Below are positions 23,311-32,800 of a stretch of 64,000 nt of DNA, piece by piece. A program made the position numbers and the translations under genes. Source of the stretch: Bog-950 sp964615305 (GTDB lineage: Bacteria > Bacteroidota > Bacteroidia > Chitinophagales > LD1); NCBI GenBank assembly GCA_964615305.1, contig CAZTNA010000011.1, positions 1-64,000 of the forward strand, written 5' to 3'. The notes under the pieces are model-generated. The model searched no databases, was not told where the DNA came from, and saw nothing but the letters and a program-made list of their open reading frames with translations. How positions within the stretch are numbered: the stretch's first letter is position 1; each line of letters opens with the position of its first letter.

Positions 23311-23925
23311 ATGAAGCAGCTCACTTTTATCTTAGGAATATTTCTTCTTGTATCTAGCACGATTACTGGTCAAATCATCTTTAAGAATTCAACTTACAAG
23401 GTAAATTTCAGTAATACGCTTCACCAGCCCAGATATGTAAGCTATTTCCTCTATAAAGGAGGCGGAGATTGCGACCGTACTCCTTTTAGATTTAAGAACG
23501 ACAAACCAGAATTAGAGTGTGCCACGGATCAGGATTATGCAGGAACAAAATACGATAAAGGCCACCTTGCAAACGCAGAGGATTTTGCATTCGATTGTAC
23601 TAAGGACGAGGAAACATTCCGTTATTACAACTGCTTGCCGCAAACTACAAAGCTTAATCGAGGTATTTGGAAGTCGAAAGAGACCGAAATACGAAAGTGG
23701 TCGCAAAAGGAAAAACTCTATATCATTTGTGGGGGATATTTCCAAGGTGTCACCATGAATAATGTGTCAGTACCGAGCTATTGCTGGAAAATTGTACAAT
23801 CCGTTAAGACAAATGAGGTGCTGTTCTGTGGCTGGTTTATTAATACTTCGACCGCTACCCTCGAAGAAATATCAGTTTCAGAATTAGAAAAACGCCTTCA
23901 TTCAAGAATCATTCTTCTTAAATAA
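23311..23925 (+). CDS. Secreted DNA/RNA non-specific endonuclease
   Basis: A 204-aa protein with a signal peptide (about 1-20, SSTITGQ). It is a NUC1/Endonuclease_NS-type nuclease: YDKGHLANAEDF (81-92) holds the DxGH motif with general base H85, and NRGIWKSKETEIR (116-128) supplies the metal-binding Asn and the helix after it. Cys residues near 54, 70, 96 and 108 suggest disulfides, fitting periplasmic or extracellular action. It degrades nucleic acids without sequence specificity. It precedes the patatin gene by 15 bp and probably begins the four-gene operon. It could be a nutrient-scavenging nuclease or an effector. Confidence 0.88.
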   Translation: MKQLTFILGIFLLVSSTITGQIIFKNSTYKVNFSNTLHQPRYVSYFLYKGGGDCDRTPFRFKNDKPELECATDQDYAGTKYDKGHLANAEDFAFDCTKDEETFRYYNCLPQTTKLNRGIWKSKETEIRKWSQKEKLYIICGGYFQGVTMNNVSVPSYCWKIVQSVKTNEVLFCGWFINTSTATLEEISVSELEKRLHSRIILLK

Positions 23926-23940
23926 ATTACGGAAACTACT

Positions 23941-25860
23941 ATGGCAGATTCTGTTTCTTCAGACATCGTTAAATATCCATTTGAGAATATAGCATTATCG
24001 TTCTCTGGTGGAGGCTTTCGCGCTGCTTCCTTTGCCTTAGGAACACTTTCATATTTCGACCACCTCAAAGTCAAAGAGGCAGAAACAGAATCGTCCCTAT
24101 TACGTCGAGTAACGTATATGTCATCTGCATCAGGCGGTACAATAGCAACAGCGCTGTACGCTCTTATGAGTGTTGAAGAGACATTTACGTTTGGTGCTTT
24201 TTATAAAAAGCTTTTTACGGCCCTTGATGGCGATGCACTGCTGGCCCGTGTGCTCATAATTCTTGAGGATGAAGACAAACTTTGGGAAAGCCGCAAAGGA
24301 AAGCAGAGGAATTTCATCAATGCATTTGCCTTGGCTTATGATGAAATCTTGTTTGATGGACAAACACTTTCTGCGTTACAGAAACCCAATACCTCTTCGA
24401 ATTTATACGAAGTTTGCTTTAATACTACTGAGTTTTATCGCGGACTTCTCTTTCGCCAGGCAGTAAAGTTGCGCCCTTTTGAAGAAAAGGAGGGACAATT
24501 CTTATTTGGTAATTTTCTTTTCAATCTTGATCACAATGCTGCCGGTCACTTAAAATTATCGGATGTTCTTGCTGCTTCCTCTTGCTTTCCTGGTGGGTTT
24601 GAGCCAATTGCCTTCCCTTCGGATTTTATTCATTCATCCAGCCCATCTGCCAAGGAATTTATAGGGGCACTACATTTTGAGCTACAGACTGGAGATATGG
24701 ACGAGCTAAAGTTTCTCTTTGGCGATTTACCTGTAGATACATTAAAGGCAAACCGGGATATTCTCTTGGGTAAGGCCGAAGGCGAACTGAAATATGTAAA
24801 GTTGCCGAATATTGGTTTTATGGATGGTGGCATTTCTGACAACATTGGGATTGAAAGCATGATGAAAGCGAATGATCGCAGGTCTCGGAAGGAATCCGCT
24901 ATCCCCCCTTTTGATTTCATGATGACTAACGATGTGGGAAGCCAGTTCATGGATTCTTATCAGCTTCCAGAGAACAAAAGGAGTCGCTTCGGATTTCTCA
25001 ATGTCAATTTTCTCATCGGTCTTTTTACCATGTTTCTATTAGTTGGTATACCGTTGCTTATATGGGGCTTCTTCCCCGAATCGATGGTACTAACCTATGT
25101 ATGTGTTATGGTAGGATCTACACTATCTTTTTCCAGTTTACTGTTTTTCTCGTTGCTGTTTTTCGCTCATTATAAAATTGTCGGGGCTACGGAGAAAAAT
25201 GGCGGATTGAATTTAGATAAAAACTTCTCGCCTGTCATCATTAAGAAACTCTCCAAGCACTTACGAAAAATAAACCTTGATACCCTCATTCAGATGGTAA
25301 AGGCCCGTAGTGCCTCACTCATTATTCTGAACACTGATGTTTTTCTCAAAAGGGTTCGCCAGCTTTTATACAATGACTTTTTCGATTCCTCATTATGGAA
25401 CTACAAAGTGAAAGGCAACCGGGCATATGACCTAGCATTGAGTAATGACGCTCACCGAAAACCAAAAGAAAACGTACAGGATGAACCAACGCCTGCTATG
25501 AGAAAGGTTGCAGAAATTGCATTCACTATGGGCACTACCTTGTGGTTTGACCAGGGAGAAAGCAAAAACTCGCATAAGCAGGCCTGTATTATTGCTTCCG
25601 GCCAGTTTACCACCTGTTACAACCTGCTGGAGTACGTGCAACGTGTTCTGCGCAATAAGAAACTATTTGATGGGCTGGAGAGCAAGTATCAAGAACGGCT
25701 TATTGACCTGGAAACCAAATTAAAGAAAGACTATCGAGCGTTTCAGAAAGACCCATTCTTTCTTTATAACCAGTTAGGTCATGACTTTAGTATTGAAAAT
25801 TTTATGCCGGTAGACGAAACTGAAGTACCTTTTCCCGAAACGTTTAAAAACCTTATCTAG
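23941..25860 (+). CDS. Patatin-like phospholipase with membrane hairpin
   Basis: A 639-aa lipid acyl hydrolase. The oxyanion loop is SGGGFRA (22-28). The nucleophile elbow is S62-A-S64-G-G66, where the usual first Gly of GxSxG is Ser. The catalytic dyad Asp is in FMDGGISDN (D295). Two strong membrane segments (about 352-378 and 383-410) anchor it, followed by a 230-aa soluble tail that is not recognised. It has no signal peptide, so the catalytic domain is probably cytoplasmic and would act on inner-membrane lipids. It is followed after 2 bp by a lipoprotein gene. This is unlike housekeeping patatins and more like defence or toxin phospholipases; that role is inferred. Confidence 0.85.
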   Translation: MADSVSSDIVKYPFENIALSFSGGGFRAASFALGTLSYFDHLKVKEAETESSLLRRVTYMSSASGGTIATALYALMSVEETFTFGAFYKKLFTALDGDALLARVLIILEDEDKLWESRKGKQRNFINAFALAYDEILFDGQTLSALQKPNTSSNLYEVCFNTTEFYRGLLFRQAVKLRPFEEKEGQFLFGNFLFNLDHNAAGHLKLSDVLAASSCFPGGFEPIAFPSDFIHSSSPSAKEFIGALHFELQTGDMDELKFLFGDLPVDTLKANRDILLGKAEGELKYVKLPNIGFMDGGISDNIGIESMMKANDRRSRKESAIPPFDFMMTNDVGSQFMDSYQLPENKRSRFGFLNVNFLIGLFTMFLLVGIPLLIWGFFPESMVLTYVCVMVGSTLSFSSLLFFSLLFFAHYKIVGATEKNGGLNLDKNFSPVIIKKLSKHLRKINLDTLIQMVKARSASLIILNTDVFLKRVRQLLYNDFFDSSLWNYKVKGNRAYDLALSNDAHRKPKENVQDEPTPAMRKVAEIAFTMGTTLWFDQGESKNSHKQACIIASGQFTTCYNLLEYVQRVLRNKKLFDGLESKYQERLIDLETKLKKDYRAFQKDPFFLYNQLGHDFSIENFMPVDETEVPFPETFKNLI

Positions 25861-25862
25861 TA

Positions 25863-26759
25863 ATGGCATTTTTACAAAGAACGGCTCCTTTCCGGCTCCT
25901 CGTTTTAGTTGCAATTCTTGGAACATTGCTGAACCAGTCCTGTAGGACCTTGCCGGTAAGTGCTCCGAAGGAATTGGCTGAAGCAACCTATTCATTACAC
26001 CTCAACCTTGATGAAAGCTTCTCGCATACTATTGCACTTATGGAAGAACGCAATTACTTGCGCCTTACAGACACTTTCATCTCACGGGCAAACTATTCGG
26101 ATACCATATCAAGAAAACTGAGCCTCCAGTTCGACAAACGACTTAGATATATCAATGTTCTCAACGCGTATTTCAATGCTCTTGCGGCCCTAGCTGAAAA
26201 GAACAATACGAGTGAGGTACATGATGCGGCGTGTAAGCTAAATAATGCTCTTACCGGGTTGAAGGAAAAAGTGCCAAGTTCCGAACAAGGATTTTATAAA
26301 GCAACTTCGCTAGGCTTTAGTGTTATCACGGATTTAATCATTCGGTCTATAAGCCAAAATATTCAGCGCAAAACCATCAAGCTGGCTATGGATACGGCCG
26401 GACCAAGCCTGGATACTATCTGCAAATTACTGATTGCGGATCTTAAAATAGCAGACATGGCTGCAACCAATAACGGCAATTCAGTAATCCAAAGACTTAT
26501 CATCACAAGAAACTCAGATTCTTCGCTCACGAATCGGGTAGCTTGGGACAAGAATATTCATGACCGGATGAAAGAAATGAACAATCTTCATAACTCATAT
26601 CAATGCGCAATAGCTCTGTTACAGTCCTTACCCTCTGCACATGCACAAGCGAGAAAAACGTTAGATAAGAAAATCGAATTCCGTGATGCTATATCGTATG
26701 TTTCGTCACAAGGGTCCGAACTCGGTGCATTATATAGCAAAATAAAATCGTCTCAGTAA
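25863..26759 (+). CDS. Predicted lipoprotein, helical
   Basis: A 298-aa protein with a hydrophobic signal and a lipobox-like LLNQSC (C27), so it is probably anchored in the outer or inner membrane facing the periplasm. The mature part is almost wholly alpha-helical with no recognised domain. It starts 2 bp after the patatin gene, so the two are very likely co-translated. Lipoproteins beside phospholipase effectors often serve as immunity or scaffold proteins; this is the most economical guess, but unproven. Confidence 0.7.
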   Translation: MAFLQRTAPFRLLVLVAILGTLLNQSCRTLPVSAPKELAEATYSLHLNLDESFSHTIALMEERNYLRLTDTFISRANYSDTISRKLSLQFDKRLRYINVLNAYFNALAALAEKNNTSEVHDAACKLNNALTGLKEKVPSSEQGFYKATSLGFSVITDLIIRSISQNIQRKTIKLAMDTAGPSLDTICKLLIADLKIADMAATNNGNSVIQRLIITRNSDSSLTNRVAWDKNIHDRMKEMNNLHNSYQCAIALLQSLPSAHAQARKTLDKKIEFRDAISYVSSQGSELGALYSKIKSSQ

Positions 26760-26770
26760 AACTCAACGCA

Positions 26771-27079
26771 ATGAACGAACTATCACAACAATTGACCGAT
26801 TTAGCTAATGAATTGAATACGCTAGCTGCATCGTATAAAGATCAAGATGGTAAGCGACTTCTGGATTTACAGGATCAGTTGATTGACTCTGCAAATGCCG
26901 CCTCACTCAAACAATTACAAGTGAGCGATGAAAACTATAAAGACGCACTTGCCCAAATACAAAAAGCGATGGACATTATTGCTAAGGGTAGTAAGAAGAT
27001 TGATACCATTACAAAAGTGATAGGTATCGCAGGTAAGGTTCTAGAATCTACGGCCAAAGCCATTGCTACCGTTTTGTGA
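26771..27079 (+). CDS. Small helical protein
   Basis: A 102-aa protein of regular amphipathic helices: LSQQLTDLANELNTLAASYK, then LKQLQVSDENYKDALAQIQK. Its C-terminus is hydrophobic and glycine-bearing (TKVIGIAGKVLESTAKAIATVL) and could insert into or lie on a membrane. It lies 11 bp after the lipoprotein gene and ends the endonuclease/patatin operon. No signal peptide or known family is visible. The length and helix-only pattern suggest a partner, chaperone or membrane-active peptide. Confidence 0.65.
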   Translation: MNELSQQLTDLANELNTLAASYKDQDGKRLLDLQDQLIDSANAASLKQLQVSDENYKDALAQIQKAMDIIAKGSKKIDTITKVIGIAGKVLESTAKAIATVL

Positions 27080-27463
27080 ATTATCTAAATGGTTGTAAAT
27101 ATGTTTCCTACTATAATCTTATTGCACACTACTCTTAGTTGTTGTTCCTTGAACTTTACATTATTCTAAAAGTGTTTTCATTACCCCCCATAGTTCTAAA
27201 TCCCAAAGTTTTTCTTTCTCAACAGTGCCTTTTGTTAATGAGAATGTTGTAACATCTTTGCTTGATGAAAAGCTCTATCCATTACTTTGTTGCCCATACT
27301 TCTTTTGCAATACTTATACCCAAAGGGCTACTCTTACCGCCTAACGCATTCTTGTACAATTATCTTTAGTGTGAAGAGTTAACAAAACCTCAGCTTTTCG
27401 GTGATTGTTTGTGTTAGATCAAAATTCAATTTTTATGGATTACTTATCCAAAAAAATTTGTTT
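27080..27463. other. Gap with no gene seen
   Basis: About 380 bp of A+T-rich sequence between the patatin operon and the next membrane-protein gene. I see no convincing open frame, hairpin terminator or clear -7 box. A GTG-initiated extension of the next gene (from 27401) is open but reads as non-protein-like sequence. Confidence 0.3.
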
Positions 27464-28195
27464 ATGGAATACCAGAAGCTGACTGACCTCATTCCAGCGA
27501 TTTCAATGCTCCTTTCTGCAATGATAGTAACTCTGGTTATCGTGTTGAAGTTTGGCGACAAGATATTCGATAACGGATTGAAAAATGATAATACTTTGAT
27601 TATCGTAGTCGTGTTCTTATTCACATTCGTCCTGACAACCCATCTATTCAAAGAACAGGCCTGGACGGCAGACATACTCAAGATTCTGATAGGTGCGCTA
27701 ATTGGGGCCGGCTCTGTAAAATTAACCCAGTCAAAGGAAGCTGAGCAAGTCCGGATGGGAATGACGGGGAACGACATCAGAAATAGCGTTGTTAATCAAG
27801 CATTAGGGGATATAAGCCAAAAGATTGAGTCGTTCAAGTCGGAAATGAGTAATTTTGAAAACGCAGTTATTAATCAGTACCCTGCGATAGAGAAGAGGCT
27901 TGAGTCTATACAACAAGATCAATCTAAGCCTCATATAAATATGCAATTTTCTATGCGCTTGGAAACGGGCGATGAAACTCTTTTGGAGCACCTTGAAGAG
28001 TTAAGAAAATCCGACGATTGGCAGGTCGCATGGCTTGAAGCCGTCCTCAACTATCCCGAATTCCGCCAAGTCATAAAGGAAAAGTTAAAGAAAATTGAAA
28101 CAGAGGGATGGGAATTCACCTCCCTTAAGTTAATAGATAATGTTAATCGCGGGGTTATTATAGGCTTAGATGTGAGGAAGCCGTATGTCCATTAG
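27464..28195 (+). CDS. Membrane protein with coiled-coil tail
   Basis: A 243-aa protein when started at ATG 27464 (an in-frame GTG lies upstream). Three hydrophobic segments (about 10-30, 44-62 and 70-86) are followed by a helical, coiled-coil-like domain (residues 95-160, ISQKIESFKSEMSNFENAV). The C-terminal soluble part contains WQVAWLEAVLNYPEFRQVIKEKLKK. No family is recognised. It is a lone gene at the end of the accessory island and could be a membrane effector or unrelated cargo. Confidence 0.65.
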   Translation: MEYQKLTDLIPAISMLLSAMIVTLVIVLKFGDKIFDNGLKNDNTLIIVVVFLFTFVLTTHLFKEQAWTADILKILIGALIGAGSVKLTQSKEAEQVRMGMTGNDIRNSVVNQALGDISQKIESFKSEMSNFENAVINQYPAIEKRLESIQQDQSKPHINMQFSMRLETGDETLLEHLEELRKSDDWQVAWLEAVLNYPEFRQVIKEKLKKIETEGWEFTSLKLIDNVNRGVIIGLDVRKPYVH

Positions 28196-28368
28196 AAGGA
28201 ACAATAGAGTCGTCCAATATAACTGCCATCTTGCCTTCACTTAGAGGCAAAACCTAATAGCCCGAGCATTAGCGCTGTATCAACTTTCAGGGAGTTGACA
28301 TATTCACCTAGTAAAGATTCTACTTTTGCCCGGCTGACACATTAATTCCTATTTTTGGTTCACGTTCT

Positions 28369-29862
28369 TTACTCTTTAATGACTTTACCACTTTTCACAG
28401 TACGCCATTCTTCTGTAATACTCCAGATATACAAGCCTGTTGTCCAATTATCAGTATATACGGTTGTTACTTCTCCTTCAATTTTTTGAGCACTAATTTT
28501 TCTACCAAATAAATCGGCGATGACTATTGATGCATTGTTTAGCTGGGCGCCGTTGATTTGAATTTGAAAAAAATCTTTCGCAGGATTAGGGAAAACTGTT
28601 ACAGAAACTGAGGGGGGATAATACGTTATACTATTATAAAATATTGCCTCGCAAGTATCGTTGCTAAAGCAACCGTTGCTATCTATACGCATAATAAAAG
28701 CAACTTGACGGTTGATCGAGTCTACTGTGCTGCCGCTTAATACAAAACCGCCATTGGGTATAGTATCAATACCGGAAATGTAAAAGGAATGACCAGCAGG
28801 CCAATTGACCCCGGGTAAGTCTTTATAAGTCGCTTCCCAAACCATATCACCAGTATCATTAATTTTAAAAACCCAACCTTCAGAAGCAGATGTTTTATTA
28901 CCACAAAAAACATGACCATCAGAAACGCGAACATTATTCCAAAGCCCGTATCGGTCAGTAGGGCCAAAAACGTCGTAGATTATCCATGATTTTTTCCATT
29001 GCAATTGAAGCCCTGTGTCAGTTTGTAGAACTTCCATAATTTGAGTTTGGTTGTTATTTGTATAATAGAATTTATTAAACAAATAGTAGTTTCTTTCATT
29101 GTTGTAATCCATTAAGTGCAACTCGCCTAACCCTAACGAGAATGAATCATAACGATCAAAGGCTAAGTTGCCATCTTTATCCACTTTCATTATATGTCCC
29201 ATCCATTGCCAAGCAGGGCCGGTGCTCACGGCAAAAACCACCCCGCTATCACTTGTGGGAAATATCCCTCTGCATAGATCTGATTCAGTAGTAATGAATT
29301 TGCGTTCCCAAATTTTATTGAGCCCCGTATCATATTTTGCAATCAGTAAATTACTACGGTCACTAAATGAGTCTACAATTTCGCCCACCACATATATGAA
29401 ATCACCCTGCTTAGTAATGCCTTCATAGTAAACAGAAGAATCTTGTTTGTTTAATGCATAATTAAATGAACCTGTTGTGTCAAATGAGTACAAGCATCCT
29501 GCTGCCTTGTAAGGGGCATACGAATTACTTCCTGTTGCGTATATCTTACCTTCGGCTTCTAAATACATTGCATTGGGTAAAGCGGGGTAGTATGAAACAC
29601 TGTCACCTAATGTATCAGCCTTTTGAAGAAAGAGTTGATTTCCTTCTAAATCATGCTTTGTAAGATAAACTTTATAACTACCTACAGTCGTCTCCCGTAT
29701 AAAACCGCCAAATACATAAAATTTACCTTCGAAGTATTTTACTTCCTTACCCCATGAATATTTAAGCGTATCAAAATTAGCTCGATGGAAAAAATTTACC
29801 TGTGCATAAGAAACACTTATGCACAGGTAAAGAAAACATGATATGAAAAATAGGTTTTTCAC
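28369..29862 (-). CDS. T9SS-sorted beta-propeller-like protein
   Basis: A 497-aa exported protein with a signal peptide (…CISVSYAQ). The body is made of repeated strands of the type KIYATGSNSY, FIYVVGEIVD, GVVFAVSTG and GGFVLSGST, as in Kelch/BNR-like propellers. The last 75 residues (VFPNPAKDFFQIQI... to SGKVIKE) are a type A sorting domain for the type IX secretion system. It begins 11 bp after the 1693-aa gene, so both form an operon. No enzyme motif was seen; a surface or secreted binding role is likely. Confidence 0.85.
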   Translation of the reverse strand: MKNLFFISCFLYLCISVSYAQVNFFHRANFDTLKYSWGKEVKYFEGKFYVFGGFIRETTVGSYKVYLTKHDLEGNQLFLQKADTLGDSVSYYPALPNAMYLEAEGKIYATGSNSYAPYKAAGCLYSFDTTGSFNYALNKQDSSVYYEGITKQGDFIYVVGEIVDSFSDRSNLLIAKYDTGLNKIWERKFITTESDLCRGIFPTSDSGVVFAVSTGPAWQWMGHIMKVDKDGNLAFDRYDSFSLGLGELHLMDYNNERNYYLFNKFYYTNNNQTQIMEVLQTDTGLQLQWKKSWIIYDVFGPTDRYGLWNNVRVSDGHVFCGNKTSASEGWVFKINDTGDMVWEATYKDLPGVNWPAGHSFYISGIDTIPNGGFVLSGSTVDSINRQVAFIMRIDSNGCFSNDTCEAIFYNSITYYPPSVSVTVFPNPAKDFFQIQINGAQLNNASIVIADLFGRKISAQKIEGEVTTVYTDNWTTGLYIWSITEEWRTVKSGKVIKE

Positions 29863-29873
29863 GGTATGCGAGC

Positions 29874-32800
29874 TTAGTGCATTACATTAAACTTACAAAA
29901 GTATTTTTGCCCCAAGTCGTCGACGCCACGAATAACATATACTCCGTTTTGCCAAGTCGACACATCAATTTCGGATTTATCTTGGCGAAGATCGTGGGTG
30001 TAAACAACATTACCAGAAATATCGGAAACAACGACGTTGACTGACTTAGCCTCTTTCGATTGAAAAGAAACAAAAAGAGTGCGCGAAACAGGATTAGGCG
30101 AAACAGAAAATGCAGTGTTATTTACGGTCTTCATTAACTTCCATTTATTAACAGGAACTGACTCTGTTTTAAAACTTACACTTTCTTCATCAGGAATATA
30201 AGGAAGCAAAACCGTGTCGGCAACCTCTGCTAATACAGAGGAAGAATAAATAGCCGCTCTACCCCCTTTGGCATAAATTTTCCACAGCTCATTTTTTACA
30301 GTTTCATCGGCTTGTTTCCAGTCCTTGCCCTGTGCTTTCATTTCTTCTAAAATCGTAACAAAGTCGACCATATTAGCATCACCTAATTTTTGCAAAGCGG
30401 CTTTGGCTTCGGAAATTTTACCGCTACGGAGACTGATTGCAGCAAGGTGGTTTAGCGTGCTTTGATTCTCGAAAATTTTGAGCATTAAAACAGCCGAGTC
30501 GGCATCGCCTTTTTCGAGATACGTTTGCGACCATTCAAGCATTCTTTCGTTCATAGCCTCTTCCCGCACTGCTATGGCTTGCTTTATTTCATTTTCTGGT
30601 GAAATTTTGTTCTGAGCAGCCTCCATTTCGGCAATATCGGTAACAGAAAAAGGAAGCTCGGCTTCCACTAAAACATCTATATGCTTTTCTTCCAAACCGC
30701 TGTTTTTAATGATTAGTTCTTTTAGTTCTTCTAATCCGTATTCGGCCACTGGGCTTTCAATAGCCTTTTCCATTATTTCATCACTGATAGCTTCTTTTTC
30801 TTTTAGTGCTTGGTAAACATCTTCAATATTATATGCAGTCGCAGTATTCAACATGTCTTTCAATTCAGTAGTATTACCTCCATCAATATTGCTCTTCATC
30901 GCCATCATTTGCCCGTTCCATTGATTAATTAGAAGCGGAGAGTAATCTCCTCCATCAGATTCATCAGGACAAATAGCAGGAAAATTTGAGTAATTAAAAC
31001 CACATGCAGTAACAGCAATAGTGTTTGTGGTTTGGGTACGAGCAGGATAAAAGCTATTATTAGAACTATTCGTTAGGGAGTAGTAGGTATATGAAAGCGT
31101 ATTGGCATTACGTGCTAACTGAAAAGTAGGTACTGTTGCAGATTGCTGAAAAAAGAGATTGTTAGCAGGCGATTGTGTATTGGCGCAACTACCTTGGTTT
31201 AATTTCATGGAGCCTTGAGTTGTTCCATCTTCAGTAACCCAAGTATCATATGCCTTGCTTTGGTTAAGTGTGTTACAGCGAAACTCCAAGCCGTTTAATG
31301 AAGGTTGGTTGCTGTTTACGCCTACCGCTATAAGCCCGTAACGTAAGCCAGTAAAAGTATTGTTTCTTATTTTTTCGTCATTGGCGGCAGCATTGTTTAC
31401 CAATACACCGTAGGTTTTGGCAAAAGACATAGTGTAACCTGAAATATTGAAGGTGTTTTCCTGTACCTTGTATGCTGTAGAAGCTGCAAGGTAGAGTCCA
31501 TAACTTTTGCAATCACCACCGCCACCACCGTTAATGCAATCGTCTAAGCCTGGCACTGTGAATGTGTTGTTAGTAATACGCGCATAAGTGCCGCTCGCCA
31601 TGTAGATGCCATACTTGTTGTTGGTAAAAACAGCATCGTTTATTTTAGTGCCTATGGTGTTTCCCGGAGGAAACGATAGACCGCCAACGTCTATTCTAAT
31701 ACCGTAAGTAAGATTTTTGAAATTGTTTTTCCTGAGGCTTTGGACATTGGTTAATGCGATAAATTCACCTTGTAAAGCATGAATTCCATAACCACGATTG
31801 CTGTAGGGTTGTGTAGTCACTGGAACGTGGTTATCGAAGGTGCAGCCTTCTATACTAAAGCCGCGCACTCCTGAAAGGATAACATGCTTGAAGAGATTTA
31901 TGGTTGTATTGTCGAAGTCGGTATCCTTGATTTTTGATTTGTAAGCCCCCAGCGGATTTGCAGGGTCAGTGGGTGGCGTGTAAGCTGTGGTAGAAATAGA
32001 TCGTACATTATTTTTGAATAAACTACCATCAGTGATTAGTTGACCGCCTGCATCATTGTAATTACCGGGCCACACATGCTTACCTAATTTAAGACCATAA
32101 TCCATAAACTCAAGCGTGGATGTTCTTATAACACAAGCGCCCTGTATGTTTGTATAAGGACTGCTTTCAAGTAGGTCAATTGCTATTTGAGCTTGAGTAT
32201 TGTCGCCTAACACTTCGATTCCTGCCCATAACTCGCCGCATGAATTAGTGATTTTTGCGTTTGTAACTAAAAGACGAGCATTTTTCTCCACTACTATTTT
32301 GCAGTTCTTACACATATTCACTATCGTTCCGTTTGTTGTTCCGTTTATCGTTAGGGTGTTACCTGATTTTACAATTACATTAGAACCGATGTCGTAATAA
32401 CCACTATTCCAGGTAGTGTTGGAAGTAATGTCTAATGATTGAGCTGTATGGGGAACGTAGGCATTTAGATCAAGATAAAACACACCTCGGCCAAATGTGG
32501 CTACATACAGCCGCCTAGTACAGTAGTTAATTTCCAGCTTACTAATGGGAGTACGAGGAAAATTCACATCTACCTCCTGCCACAAAGAAAGTGCTGCGTT
32601 TTTGTAAAATATTCTCCCATTTGCAGTTGCACAAAACATAGCATCATTACTACCATCAACATAAACCAAACTAGTGATGCCGTAATCAGGCAGACCAGCA
32701 TCATCGGCAACCCAATCTGTTGGATTAGCCCCGCCATTTGTAGTTTTCCGTATTTTGTAATGGGTTGTACCACAACTCACAGGATATTGCGATGCGGTTA

